Made by a program: the position numbers and the translations under genes
From: Dinochytrium kinnereticum
Lineage: Eukaryota; Chytridiomycota; Chytridiomycetes; Chytridiales; Chytridiaceae
Assembly: GCA_027604005.1 (NCBI GenBank)
Contig: JADGJT010000005.1
Coordinates: forward strand, 62,001-126,000
Direction: 5' to 3'
DNA length: 64,000 bases
Shown: positions 11,488 to 23,800 of the stretch, in pieces
Layout: the number at the start of each line of letters is the position of its first letter
Position numbering within the stretch: the stretch's first letter is position 1
The notes under the pieces: model-generated
The model's database searches: none
Told to the model about the DNA's origin: nothing
Seen by the model: only the letters and a program-made list of their open reading frames with translations

Positions 11488-13114
11488 GTCGTTGTAGCCC
11501 TCCTCCGGATCACTGTCACTTCCAATCTTGATAAAGCACTCGAGGTTGAAGAGGGGTGATTTTTATGCCGCTGGAGATGAGGCCCAGGCCTTGGAACGGA
11601 TGTCTAGAGGAGATTATTGCGTGGACAGCCGTGTCGGATCAAGCAGCGATATTCCCAATGGGCTTGACCCCACCCAAAAAGCCAGCGAAATTTTTGTTGA
11701 CAGGTGTAAATTCAGATCATATTTGGTGAAGGCGTCTTAAGAAACTGATATCAAACTTCGGCAACCCTTCCGTTGGGTTGATTGTTAAGGCAGTAGTTGC
11801 AGCGTTGAAAATAATCGCGTAGCTGGCATGATTTTGGTTGGCCTCAGCGCAGATACCCAAAGTAACGCTGTAGATGGTGAGAAGCTATGCACGGCATTAC
11901 CTCTTTGGATGCCCGTCTCATCTATATATTGAATAATCTCATTACCTGATTTCTTAAGTCTTTCTCTTGCCAGAGAACTGGTATTGCATGTCCTCCAGCC
12001 TGCTTCATAACCCTAAGGGAAAGAACAGAATAATGTTCGCCAACAGCATTGCGCTTAGCACTCGAATCATCCGTAGCAGCTATCCAACTGACTCTTGACA
12101 AAGATATTCTCATGCTTAGATGTGGTTGCGCCCCTTCCTCGCTCTGGTTTCTTGGTTGTGCTATCCCTTTTCCAAATCATGAGGGATTTTTTGCATCTTA
12201 TCTGATGGATTGGGGGTCCCTGAACTCACCCTGACTCCGATTGCATACAGAAGATCTCAGGTTCTCATCCTGTATCTAGTCTCGATAGCTGGGGGAGTGC
12301 TTCAAACTGTGGATCTGGTCATAACCCTTAATTATGGTTCACCGCTCTCTCTCCTTATGGTTGCATTTGGAAGTGGATGTGTTGTTTTTTGTTTGGTTAT
12401 CCAGTTTGCCACTAGACATCTAATCGCTGGTATATTGTCTTTTGCCAACTGACCTTGTGCCTTAATGGACTCAATGAATCCCCCAAATACTCCGACTCTA
12501 GTGAACTCTGGGTGGCATGGGCTTAAAGCTTCTTGCCTAGGGCTAGAGTTTTCACAGACTCGTCAGAGCTGACAACTCAATCGTACATAGCTGTCAACCA
12601 CATTAATTGAATACCTACCCCAAATATTCAAAAAAACCCAAATCGGTCAGAACCATCCAATAAGCCACTAACAATTATACTCGCCAATTTTGACCCCAGA
12701 ACGATGTAATGGTGTAATTCTTGATGGCATTGTCGAGTCCCAAGAAGAACTTGGTATGCGGATTACGAGTTTTCACTGTACGAGTCTCGACCCATCTGTT
12801 AGTCAATTTTAATATGATATTATGGAAATGCCAAGGACCCACCAGATGGCGCGGAATCGACGGGAGCACGCTTTTTCACCCGTGAATTATCGTTGCAGTA
12901 TTCGATTCCAGGATAATACTGTCTTGCTGTTCCACAACAGAAAAAGGAAGGTATTTGGAAACTGTTAGCTGTTCACTGAAAGGTGAAAGCAAATGACTTA
13001 TTGGGAATAATGTCTTTGCTTCCATCAGAGATGTTGAAAAAGTTTGAAGATACACAGTAAATCAGAGTTGGAAATTGTCAAAAGGTTGGCAGTTCCAATT
13101 CAGCCCTCACACAA
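11488..13114. other. 1.6-kb gene-poor interval with degenerate coding fragments
   Basis: No complete gene can be built between the TPT-type transporter and MNS1. The interval holds the probable spliced remnant at 12681-12961 (separate entry) and several short open frames. One (12210-12452, +) would encode about 80 residues with two hydrophobic segments, VLILYLVSIAGGVL and SLLMVAFGSGCVVFCLVI. Another (11922-12113, -) is hydrophilic. Stops break every frame between them. The part next to 13114 must hold the MNS1 promoter. Confidence 0.5.
12681..12961 (-). pseudogene. Probable remnant of a spliced gene (two exons, no start codon found)
   Basis: On the minus strand two open segments fit the splice rules of this genome. 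Exon A is 12961-12839, exon B 12795-12681, and between them lies a 43-nt intron with a TTGACTAACAG 3' end. Joined in one frame they read Cys-rich FFCCGTARQYYPGIEYCNDN, then VETRTVKTRNPHTKFFLG and ending TSFWGQNWR. No family is recognised. Upstream the frame runs into the MNS1 promoter with no ATG, and downstream all frames are quickly closed. I therefore infer a decayed or truncated gene rather than an active one. A missed distant first exon is the alternative. Confidence 0.35.
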
Positions 13115-15131
13115 ATGCTTCCAGCGGCAGCACCTCGGCGGTCAGTCGTCGAAAAGAAAGAGCAGGAACTCAGAAGAAAAGAGTTCTACCGTGAGGACCT
13201 GGTGAAGCAGCTGGTGCAAGAAGGAGTTTTCAGGAGCAACCTCAGCTCCGATGAGCGAGTCGAAAACAAGAGGCGGCTGAGGGACCAGCGGTCCATGCAA
13301 GAGGAGGAGGCTACTCAAAGGATGTTGCTTGAGGTTCTGATTATTTGAAGCTTATTATTTTTTTGACTGTTGTGGATGGCATTAGCAGGCACTAAATCAT
13401 TATTCCCACCGCTTTAGCTTGCAAGGGAAAAGGAAGAGCGAGGGATACGGCAGCGAGAGGAGCAGCAGATTGTGGAAGCCATGGAAAAGCAGCAACAGGA
13501 GCAGCTTAGAGAGGCAAGAATGCGTCAGAGCATTCGAGAAAACAGTGTTGAGCTTCGAGAACTGGAAAAGAAACTTAATTATGCCTACATGAATAAGGAG
13601 AGGCATCTTCAGATCCAAGAAAAACACTTGACCCTCCAAAAAGAAAAGGCAAGCCCTAATTTCCCGAAGGAAAATATTGACGAAGGAGCGTCAACGTTTG
13701 CATATAGAATCTGGAGGCCATTCGTAATACTGAGATGAATAAGCAGTTGGAGCTTCAAAAGAAAAAGGAGCTCGACCAAGAACGCTTCGCCTTTGAAAAA
13801 AGCATAGCTTACAAAGAGGCCCTTCAGAACCAGCTTGCAGATCATGAGCTTCAAAAGCAAGCTGAATATGAGCAATTCCTAAAAGAGAAGGCGATGGTCG
13901 ACGCTGTCGTTGCGAAAATCATTGAAGAAGATGAGAGGTATTTTTTTTGGAAGACCTGGCTTGACTTTTATTTTAGGGAGCTGCAGAGACGTTTGGAGAA
14001 GCAACGGGAAACTAAGCTGTTTATCGAGGATTTCATGAAGGAGAGAGCAGAGTGGCGTATTAAAGACGAGAAGAGAAAACAGATTGAAAACAAAAAGATC
14101 GAGGCTTATGCAAAGCTTCAAGAGGAGCGAGAGAAGGACCTATTATCACGGAAGAAGACACTGGACGCGGAGAAGAATTTGATCTATGATAGGGTATTTT
14201 TTTTTTTCTTGTATCAGTTAAACTTTCGACTGCTTCAAGCCATGTTCTTCTTTATTACTATATTCTTTTCTTGTTTTTATAACGTTCCTGTCTGATTGTT
14301 TAATTTATGTAATAATTTAATATCTGCTTTGCATAGCTGGCTTCGGAGATGGAACGTCAGGAGAAGGCCAAGGCAGATCTCGAGAATCTCCGTATTGAGC
14401 TGTATCAGGAAGAGGAAGAAGAACGCGCGAGGAAACGAGATCAGGTTTGAAGCTTCCCCTATCCTTCGCCAAAAATTACAGCATCCCATTTGCTGATATT
14501 CTCTCGTAATAGGAATTGCTCAAGGAGAGAATAAAGAAGCGACTAGAGCTTATAGACGCCTATCAGAAGCAAGTCGCGGATAAGAAGATGAGGCTCATGA
14601 AGGAGAGGGAGCAGGAGGAGGACTTTAGGAAAAAGGTCCGTCGAAGTGCATGCCTTAAAAACCTTACACAATATCCATCCCACCTAAAATCTTATCTGAT
14701 CCATGGAATATTGAAAAAAAGATGATGGAAAAATTCGCCAATGACGAGCGACTCGAGCAGATGAACGCCCAGCGCCGCCGCATGAAGCAAATCGAGCATA
14801 AGCGCGCTGTCGACGCGCTTGTGGAGGAAAGACGGAAGATTATTCAGAAGGAGTACGAGCAACACATTGCCGAGCTCCAGAAAGAGAAGTTACTTGAGGA
14901 GTACAGGCAAGAAGTTATCGAGCAGGAGAGGCAGAGGCTATTGCATGAGCATGCAAGCCATCTTATGGGCTACTTGCCGAAGGTTCGTGATTTTGTAGAT
15001 TATCAATCTAATCTAGCTGAAATAACGTTTCAATGTTCTTGTTATGTTAGGGTGTGCTGAGGGATGCGAAGGATCTGGACCTCTTTGATGAGGAGTTCAG
15101 GAAGAAGTTTGAGGAGATTTCAATGGCCTAA
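13115..15131 (+). CDS. MNS1: MNS1-like trichohyalin/plectin-homology coiled-coil protein of motile cilia
   Basis: Coding exons 13115-13333, 13418-13648, 13708-13937, 13977-14193, 14337-14444, 14513-14635, 14722-14982 and 15051-15131 give 489 residues, the length of animal MNS1. The protein is almost wholly charged coiled coil (TPH domain). Diagnostic segments are ELEKKLNYAYMNKERHLQI, YEQFLKEKAMVDAVV, NAQRRRMKQIEHKRAVDAL and HASHLMGYLPKGVLRDAKDL, which track vertebrate MNS1 along its length. MNS1 is an axonemal microtubule inner protein needed for flagellar assembly. The intron at 13649-13707 has a GC donor (AAG|GCAAGC). Its presence implies a flagellated zoospore stage. Confidence 0.93.
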
Positions 15132-15324
15132 TTTTCTTTTATCTTCGACTCATCCTTGCATACGTACATGATGATGATTTGTGTGGACAGAATAATAGAA
15201 AACGTTTTGTTAATCCTAATGATAGAAAACGTTTCGTATATGCTAATGTGGACATCCTTCTCGTAGTACACCTCAAAACTGTAAGTTGCCTTTTGAAAGA
15301 AAATTTCATTTTCTGTGGTGAGAC

Positions 15325-16272
<948 letters not shown>

Positions 16273-16316
16273 TTCATTTAATTAAAACATAAAAATTTTC
16301 AATACTCAAAGGAAGC

Positions 16317-17470
16317 ATGTCGACCAGCAAGGAGGAATGGATCAAGGCCTCGGATGGCATCGATATCTTCACCAAGACTTGGGAGCCCCAGGGGAAACTT
16401 GTGGTGGCCACCCTTGTTGCGGTGCATGGTCTCGGAGAACACATTAGCCGGTGGGTGCGGTGTTGAATGTGACAGAAGCCAACGGTGAATGAACTAGGTA
16501 CGATGAGATGTTCTCACACATGGCGCGATCAGGCATTCGAGTAGGTGAAAGAGCATTCGAATGCCAGTCTTATCTATTCCGCTTTGTGATCTCTTGCTTT
16601 TTTCCCTCAAATCTCGTCATTGGGTTGGCCTTCCCACCCCCAAATGGCCTTACGACCAAACACACGAACAAACACCTACCATTTTGTGCATTCAGGTCCA
16701 CGGCTTTGATCAGCGTGGCTTCGGGCGAACTGGCCGCCGCAGTGGGATTCTGGGACACAACGACAAGTTTGATCGCACCTTGATGGACATAAAGGAGGCC
16801 GAACTTCGAGTCATGTCCCCATCCGTACCGCACTTCTTATTTGGTCATAGCATGGGAGGCGGGATCGCCTTGGCCTACGCGATCAAGTATCCCGAGAATT
16901 TGAAAGGGATGATTGCATCAGGTTTGTCATGTGTAATGTGGGTCGTCTGACCAATCTTACGTAGCACCTCTTGTTGATTCTGGGAAGAAAACAAAGGTGT
17001 CCTCTATTGAGTACTGGCTTGTTCGAGGACTCAGCTCCGTTCTTGGAACCTTTGCTATCAACAACCCTGTTGACCCTAAGGACTTGGCAAAGGACCAGAA
17101 TGTGGGCAAGGTCTACCTTTCCGACCCCAACGTGCACCCCTTCGTGACTTTACAGACCGCTGTGGATATTGTGATGAATGGCGAGAGCTTGATGAGCGAG
17201 GGTCATAAGAAATTCCCAAAACACGTGGCTTTGCTCATTACTCACGGAACGAACGACGTCCTCACATGGTATGGGCACGCCACTGATATTCTTACTAACT
17301 CCGTCTTAAACAACAGTCCCAAAGCCTCTAACGAATTTTTGAACAAATGTGAGAACGAGGACAAAGAATTTGTGAAGCTCGAGGGGGAGTTCCATGAGAT
17401 GCATAATGATTTCATTAAGGAGGACATGTACCAGCTTTACACATCTTTTGTACTTAAGAGATTGAAGTAA
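16317..17470 (+). CDS. Monoglyceride-lipase-like alpha/beta hydrolase (serine hydrolase, Hydrolase_4)
   Basis: Exons 16317-16450, 16498-16540, 16696-16921 and 16965-17470 give 302 residues, typical for monoacylglycerol lipases (yeast Yju3, human MGLL). Visible elements are the oxyanion segment VHGLGEHISRY, the HGFDQRGFGRTG strand-loop, the nucleophile elbow GHSMGG and the acid/His region THGTNDVLTW with FHEMHNDF. Predicted role: release of glycerol and fatty acid from monoacylglycerol at lipid droplets or membranes. A lysophospholipase role is possible in the same family. Starts 44 bp after the UBC1 stop, so the genes are closely packed head to tail. The 155-nt intron 2 is long for this region. 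Confidence 0.9.
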
Positions 17471-17697
17471 AAATGTACCTTCAAAACTTGAACACACTCT
17501 TCCATCTATGACCCCATGAATAAATAAATGACTCTTTCATTCTAAAGCAGGTATTTTTGTTGAATCTTAGAACGAATAGGCAGTGAAATGGGCGTAAAAG
17601 AACCGAACGTAAGAGCATAGTAGGCAGAGGACACAATTGATAAATAAAGCATGAAGCCACCATAAGTGTGTTTGTTTTGCCATGGACAAAGAACGAG

Positions 17698-19774
17698 TTA
17701 ACTTGGGACATCGAGCCCGGGTTTTTCGTTATTACTGCCCCTGAAGTTGAGCGGTAGGGAGAAGTAGTCGACGGTGTTTGAAATCATTTGTAAAGCATTC
17801 TCAACCACCACTACAGGTGTGAGCGGGAGCATCGCAGCCTCTGCTTTTAAGTCGGCACCAGATAGCGCAATCTTTCGCCTCTCAAACTCCCTTTTCTGCT
17901 TGAACCAGAGACGCCATGAACTATTTTCCAGTCTACGCTGTTGGTCTCCGCCTTTAACCTTCGTATAATTCTTCCACACATTCAAAATGTTGGACTTCTG
18001 GTCTGTTATTGCCTAGGATGAAAACAACGTCAAAAACCGATGCAGCTAAGAATGAGGAAAACAGAAAAAGGTTCAACAAACTTGAATCATATCATTTCGG
18101 CCATCCTCATCCAGCAGCTTCACGAGCACAGTATTTCTGGTCTCAGTAGTTTTGTTATTAGACAACCAATCGGGCTGGTTCAGCTCATCGGCAGCTAGCT
18201 CGGTCTTTGCTGCATGGCTAACATCCCCTAAACAAATACTGTTTGACCTCCTCAAATAGGAGAACTTATCACGTCTCGATCCTTTCAGCCCTGTCCGCAT
18301 TCGGTTCATCAAGACAGCTCCGTAACGGAATTGAGGATTCTCCTTGAGTCTCTCCTGCTTATCCTTCGCAGGTGCAAAGTTCTGCGGAGGAAACGAGTCA
18401 GAATATAGCAAGAATCAGCAAAAACATTCAAACCTTGAAGTAACCATCCCAGCTCAAGTTCTTAAGCTTCGCTTGACGTGAAATCTTTGCCTTGACATCG
18501 TTTGCAAAATCCGAAGAGGTCGAGCCTTTCTTTAACTTCTCCGGGGGTAGGTACCACACGTCTGCCACCAAGGCCCACCGGGTCATGAGGTACAGAATAT
18601 GAGTGGTGAATGTCTGAGTTTTGCTGTGCCAGTAGGCATCTGCCCATTGCTTATTGTACCTTTAAGAATATCCGTAAATTATAAGGGTGGTAAGACCAAA
18701 TTACTTACTTGATAGCTACAGGTACCACAGCAGCATCCATCTCGAAAGCCCCTTTATGAAACAGGACCGTGTACTCGTTGTTGACACATGTTCCTTCAGG
18801 GAAAATCAGCAGCGGGACATTCTTGGGATTATGAATATGCTTCCGCATCCTAAGATAATTCGTAAACACTGCTGCAATTTAAGAGGGAACTACTTTTGGG
18901 TCAGAATCTTCCTGTCCTTCTTCTCGTTCCTATTGAACATGAGACTTCCATTTAAAGTCAGCACCGAATGTTCAAAGTAGCCGATAAGTCCACCGTGAGT
19001 CTGGGCAACAGTCGCATGTGGAAAATCATGTGCACTCAAAACAATCTGAATACGTATGTTAACCGTGAAAGCTAAAGCAGCACAGCATTCTTACGTAATC
19101 GATCACGCTCGTGTGGTTTGACACGAACAGATGAGGGCTATTGAGCTTAGGCTTCTTCCCATGGTACCGTATTTGAGATCCCCATGAGCGCAAGAAGGCA
19201 CCACAATAGAACCGGAAAAGCCAACGCTGAACAAGAATGAGAAACCTCCTGATAATGAAAACTGTGGATGCTAAGCATTACCTGCAAGGGCTCACTTTTA
19301 AGTCTCAACACCAGAGGCATCATAAGAAAAAAGAACGCCGACGCAGTAAGGAAAAGAGAAAGCCTGTATGGGAAGAGGAAAAAGTATCGGAATATCCAAC
19401 CAAGGCAGTAGACGGGGACAGTGAGCAGTTCAAGCGAGAAGCGAGTTCGAGGCTTTTGAACAAAGCATTTCGAGAACTCATCCTGGGAGATCGCTTGAGC
19501 GCCGTAAGAGATGAATGCCAGGCCATCCAATAGGACGTTTCTGGATTCAAACAACGCAAATGCCAACCCGACCCACGGAATGCAATGGTTAACACTTGTG
19601 ATCAGCTTTCAACCGATTTCAAAGCAATGTATTTCAATCTTACACAGGCCTGCTGCTCCCACTCCCAAGTTTCTCTTCAAAGCCAGGCATCACATCTTTT
19701 GGTGTCGGTTTGCTTGGTCCATTGATTTGGTCAGGTACAGAGGCGTGCATGCCGTTCTGTTTGGCATCAGGCAT
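17698..19774 (-). CDS. Glycerol-3-phosphate/lysophosphatidate acyltransferase, GPAT3/4 (PlsC) type
   Basis: Eight coding exons (19774-19644, 19594-19282, 19226-19095, 19045-18894, 18849-18709, 18659-18434, 18381-18082, 18012-17698) give 569 residues. All PlsC blocks are present: NHTSVID (block I), GSLMFNR (block II), FPEGTCVNN (block III) and VVPVAIKY (block IV). Two hydrophobic helices precede block I, as in ER GPAT3/4. The enzyme would acylate glycerol-3-phosphate or lysophosphatidate in phospholipid and triacylglycerol synthesis. After the catalytic part there is an extension of about 200 residues, charged and of unknown function (NPQFRYGAVLMNRMR). An in-frame ATG upstream of 19774 would lengthen the N-terminus. 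I chose 19774 because it precedes the first conserved hydrophilic stretch, but this is uncertain. Confidence 0.87.
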
Positions 19775-19961
19775 TTTGGAGGAAAGGCACAATTTTTGGG
19801 CACAGCACAGCGATGCAAGAGATAGATGATTTGATTTGCTTGATGGATGGATATTGATACATGGCTGTGACAACGTTCTTGCGCTGCGCTTTGATGTGAT
19901 TGACATGTGGCACCTGAAGCTAAGCTGATGGCGGGGGTGGGGAGGTGGACAGCGGGTCCCA

Positions 19962-20312
19962 TCATAGCCGGATGGAGAGCAAGTCTACTTCGTCAACACT
20001 GGTTTTATTGGCAGCTCTCGTCCTCGCACGATCATTTCGGCCCTGAGCTTGATCGGATTCGTCCATATCTGAAGATGATTTTCCCTTCTTCTTGCTGGTC
20101 AACTGCGAAAGAAGGCCTGGAACGGATTGATCTAGTAGATCTCTCATGTTCGCATCTTTGACCTTAATGTGGGCGGCCACTGATTCGAGCACTCTCTTTG
20201 ACTTTGATGTATTTGGCGATTTGAACTTGGTATTGCCGTTCGCCGACGTTAATAGTGTGCTCTGTTTTGACGAGCTTCCTTTTGCTTCACTCTTCTTTCT
20301 AGACTTCACCAT
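19962..20312 (-). CDS. Small basic protein of unknown function
   Basis: A single exon of 117 codons starts at ATG 20312, and 116 residues follow. It opens MVKSRKKSEAKGSSSK and is Lys/Ser-rich. It has one possible helical patch in the middle (RVLESVAAHIKVKDANMRDL, then LLDQSVPGLLSQL) and an acidic C-terminus. The basic start suggests a nuclear or nucleolar protein. No family is recognised. A longer open frame reaches 20372, but the added segment is hydrophobic, low-complexity and translated from a poly-A/T stretch, so it is probably leader. It lies 187 bp upstream of the GPAT-like gene on the same strand. Confidence 0.55.
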   Translation of the reverse strand: MVKSRKKSEAKGSSSKQSTLLTSANGNTKFKSPNTSKSKRVLESVAAHIKVKDANMRDLLDQSVPGLLSQLTSKKKGKSSSDMDESDQAQGRNDRARTRAANKTSVDEVDLLSIRL

Positions 20313-20712
20313 CGGTATTATTATTATACGCTTTTCAAAAAAAAAAATAAAAGAAAATAGTACACCTGACACCCATTTTACTCAGATTCGTCCGTGCTTA
20401 CATCCTGCTCTGGACCCGATCAGCTGCAAGCTAGGCGTTAAGGCACCCTCAACTATACGCAGGAACACCACGCTTGCGGACTGTATGGCATGGGCCATTT
20501 CGTTCTGACTCTGGGCTTGAAGATGACACCTTTCCTCGCTGAACGTAACTGAGGCATGCAACTTGCATATCTCAATGAAAGAAGAAAATACGAGCCAACC
20601 ACGACTTGAAATCGATGCTGTGTTAAGGATCCTCCAATTTAGTCGACCCCTCCGTGCTTTATCAACCATTAAAACACAAATAAGAATATAAAAATTCTTT
20701 ATTCAATGTACA
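20313..20712. other. Intergenic interval, nothing recognised
   Basis: 400 bp between the start of the small basic protein and the stop of the Ser/His-rich gene, both on the minus strand. It should contain the promoter of the former and the 3' UTR of the latter. A poly-A run at 20338-20350 and an AT-rich stretch near 20680-20700 are the only visible features. Confidence 0.4.
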
Positions 20713-23525
20713 CTATTGCAATAGCTCTGAAGCATATGACTTGAGGGCGGCCGCAGATGATCGTCTTGTATGTGAAAAATCGTACCCTATCTCATGCGGC
20801 ATGCCTGAAGCAGCAAAGTTTCCAACTGGAGAGAACAAGCCAGGCGAAGGAATAGACGCGCGGTGGTGGTGATGATGATGGTGATGTGTAGAATTGATGG
20901 ATGATGGGTTATGGAAAAAAGCTAGGGAGCTGGTTGCGAGCGAACCACGGTGGGAGTAGGGGTCGGAGCCCTGCGCCATCAAATCCGCCTCTAGGAGCCC
21001 CATATGCTGACCAGTGGAGGGGTTCAATGACATTTCTGCCTGGTAAACTGACGCATTTATAGCAGCTGGCTGAGACATTCCGTGCATACTCATCCCGCCC
21101 AAACTTTCACTCCCTCGCTCGGAGATGTAGCCAAGGCTAGATAGAGTATGGCCCACCAGTGACATCGAACCATTTGCATAGCTAGAGTATGTAGGTCCCG
21201 CCCCGTCTGAATAATGTGGGTGAGTCGGGTAGTCGCTCATGGCAGAGCCGGTAAGCGTTCTGTGGTCGGTCCTGAAAGAAAGCATATCGTCGGCCTCATC
21301 TTCCTCATCACCCCCCAACCCACGCCCTACCCCATTCCAAAACGCTAATTTTTCCTCTTCTGTCATAACATATTCGCCCTGCCGCTCTTCAGCCGTCTCT
21401 TGGCTGTTCAAAAGGCTGTTGCGATCGGTATAGTAAGGGGCGGGGGAAACAAGAGAAGGGATAAGCAGTTCCGAAGAGCTGTCGCGCTCGAGATCGGTGG
21501 CCCAATAAGCACCTAAACGAGGGCTTATTGACGCGGGCTGAGGTTTTGTGAAACTGATGGCTGGGCTACTCATTGTCCGCATGCGCGGGTTCAGGCTGTC
21601 GTACGTATCCGCCATTACGGATGGGACAAAAGATCGAGTTGAATCCATTGGGAACGATGGCGCTTCCCCAAAGAATGATGCGTGCTCAGAGTAGATTGGC
21701 TGCAAATCGTGACGTTGAAAGTGGCTTGTAGATGGGAGCTTGGATGAGAATGCCTCCGAAAGAGATCTCGTCTTCCCATTATTTGACGACGAATGATATG
21801 ACGAGTTCTCATTTATCGAAGAAGCAGTTGTGGTGAGGAAATCGAAGGGTGAGAGGTTATCGGCTGCAGTAATTTCGGATGGAGAGACACCGCCGTCGCT
21901 CACGTATCCATATGGGATAAGATTATCGATGTCCAGAGCAACAGGTGTGGCATGATTAGGAGCCCGTGTGGGTGGGGAAGCTAGCACCGACAGAGGCTCA
22001 TGATCATTTTCCTTCGGGTATGACTGAAGTTCATCCATTTGAGCCTCAGGGAGTGGCATGTCGGGATGATTTTCTAGGACTCCTTGCGGACCAGTAGCAA
22101 TCGTTACTGAGGCATGCAGCAAAGGGCTTTCCACTTCATCTTCCCAATTCTCAGGAGGCGGTTTTGATACTTCGAATTTGACCGAAGCAGAGCGAGGAAC
22201 CGAAGCATCTGGAGTCCATTCCTTCTCACTCGATGCAACACCGATATGAATCTTGTCAAGCCTTGCAGTCAATGAATCTGTAACTAGCTCAGCTGTACAG
22301 TCATCTCCAGCACTCGTTTTCGACTCCGCATTATGAGATTTTGAAGACAGCAATAGAGTTTCCTGCAGCTTGGAATTTTCTCGAGCGGCTACTGGCTTTT
22401 CAATCTTAATATGTTTCAGGTCATATGTCTCCGAAGGGTCCTGAGGTATTGCCATATCTACTTGTCGCTTTTGTCTTTCTTTTGAGAATTGCTTTCCACT
22501 TCTTAACCCCTTTACAATCCCAGCTTGCGTCTGTGATGGTTGGGATAACAAGATCCCTGGAGACTTCGGATTTTGCATACTTCCAGGTGGCGGTGATGAA
22601 GAAGCTTTCCCAACAACGGCGGGCCCTCTGTTTGAAGCAACTGGCGCTACTGAAGAGCTAGGGCGGGTACTGCTGTTTATAGGTTTCGAGGCTTGAGTGA
22701 TAGTGCCCAGTTTCTATATTGGTATTAAGGTAAGGATATTTAAGAAGACAAGAGAAAAGCTCTAAGTCGCCTACATTCATCTTAATCCTTGAAGTCTTTA
22801 TGCTTCCGGACTTAGGAGCTGTCTGAAGCTTTGGCACCAGAAATCGAAGTCGTTCGAGCTCTTCCTGATCGGAATTTGCTGAAGCAAAATCAAAAGGTCT
22901 GTCTGACGCTGTCGACGGTTTTCCCTCTCCAACTTTCCTGGAAGCAGCGGGTTGTGCAGATGAGGATGTTACTTTCGCTGCCCAATCCACTGAAGGCTTT
23001 TGTAAAGCGGAGGCTGATATGCTGAGCCCTGAGGATTTTGGGATTGGATTGGCGGCTAGTGATGGCTAAGAAGTAGAAAAGTCGACAATAAGTAAATGCA
23101 GAATGCAAGTAAGGGCCAATAAAGTTACATACAAACTCCTCCTCAAATGGATCGATTGATTTTGCTTTCGATTGCTGATGTTGCTGGTGCTTGGCCTTTC
23201 CTTCTGCAATACAAGTAAAAAACTAATTAATGGGAACTCTTCTACCTATCAAAGCCCCTTCCATGGGCTTAAAAGAACCTAATGTTGCAGTGCTAAGCTG
23301 GATAGTTGATATAGTAGCGGACGACTTTCTCCGGGCCTTATTGGCTGCTTCCAAAGTTGATGTTGATGCAATAGCTCCTCCTCCTCCAGTCCGAGCAGGC
23401 CAGGCGCTTGCTGCACTCCCGGAGCTTCCTTTAGCCATGCTACTCCCAACAAGACCGACATTAGCTCCTTTGACGTTTGAGCCCGATCCAATTGATGTAG
23501 ATGGCATGTTTGAGTGAGTTTTCAT
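20713..23525 (-). CDS. Large Ser/Pro/His-rich, mostly disordered protein of unknown function
   Basis: Exons 23525-23246, 23203-23133, 23065-22775 and 22713-20713 give 880 residues. Start is the first in-frame ATG. The open frame upstream lacks one. The sequence is low-complexity throughout. Noticeable pieces are a Gly/Ala/Ser-rich N-terminus, the short motif FEEEFPSLA, the peptide EEEKLAFWNGVGRG, a run of eight histidines and a basic end (SHTRRSSAAALKSYASELLQ). EEFPSL-type motifs occur as short linear motifs in several RNA-associated eukaryotic proteins, but that is weak. No folded domain is recognised. Splicing is well supported: three introns of 42-67 nt keep one frame. Divergent to LRRC23, 275 bp away. 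Confidence 0.75.
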
Positions 23526-23800
23526 GAGCACAGAATCCCGTTTGCCAACACCTGTTTGCAGACGAAAGGAATGCACATTAGCGTTCAACGCAGAGGTAGG
23601 TCATATATATCGAATATACCATTGGCAGACATCGGCTGGGACCCGTGCCCCAGTAGCCTTGACGGTCGTTCAACTGTGGTGTGGTTGGGTTGGGTGAGCT
23701 CCAAGGTCTGCGTCCACAGAAAAAAACAGCGAAACGAAGCCGGTAGCACAAAGATAGTTTTGGCGTAGGGAAAACATTGGACTTGACAAGTGCTTCAGTG

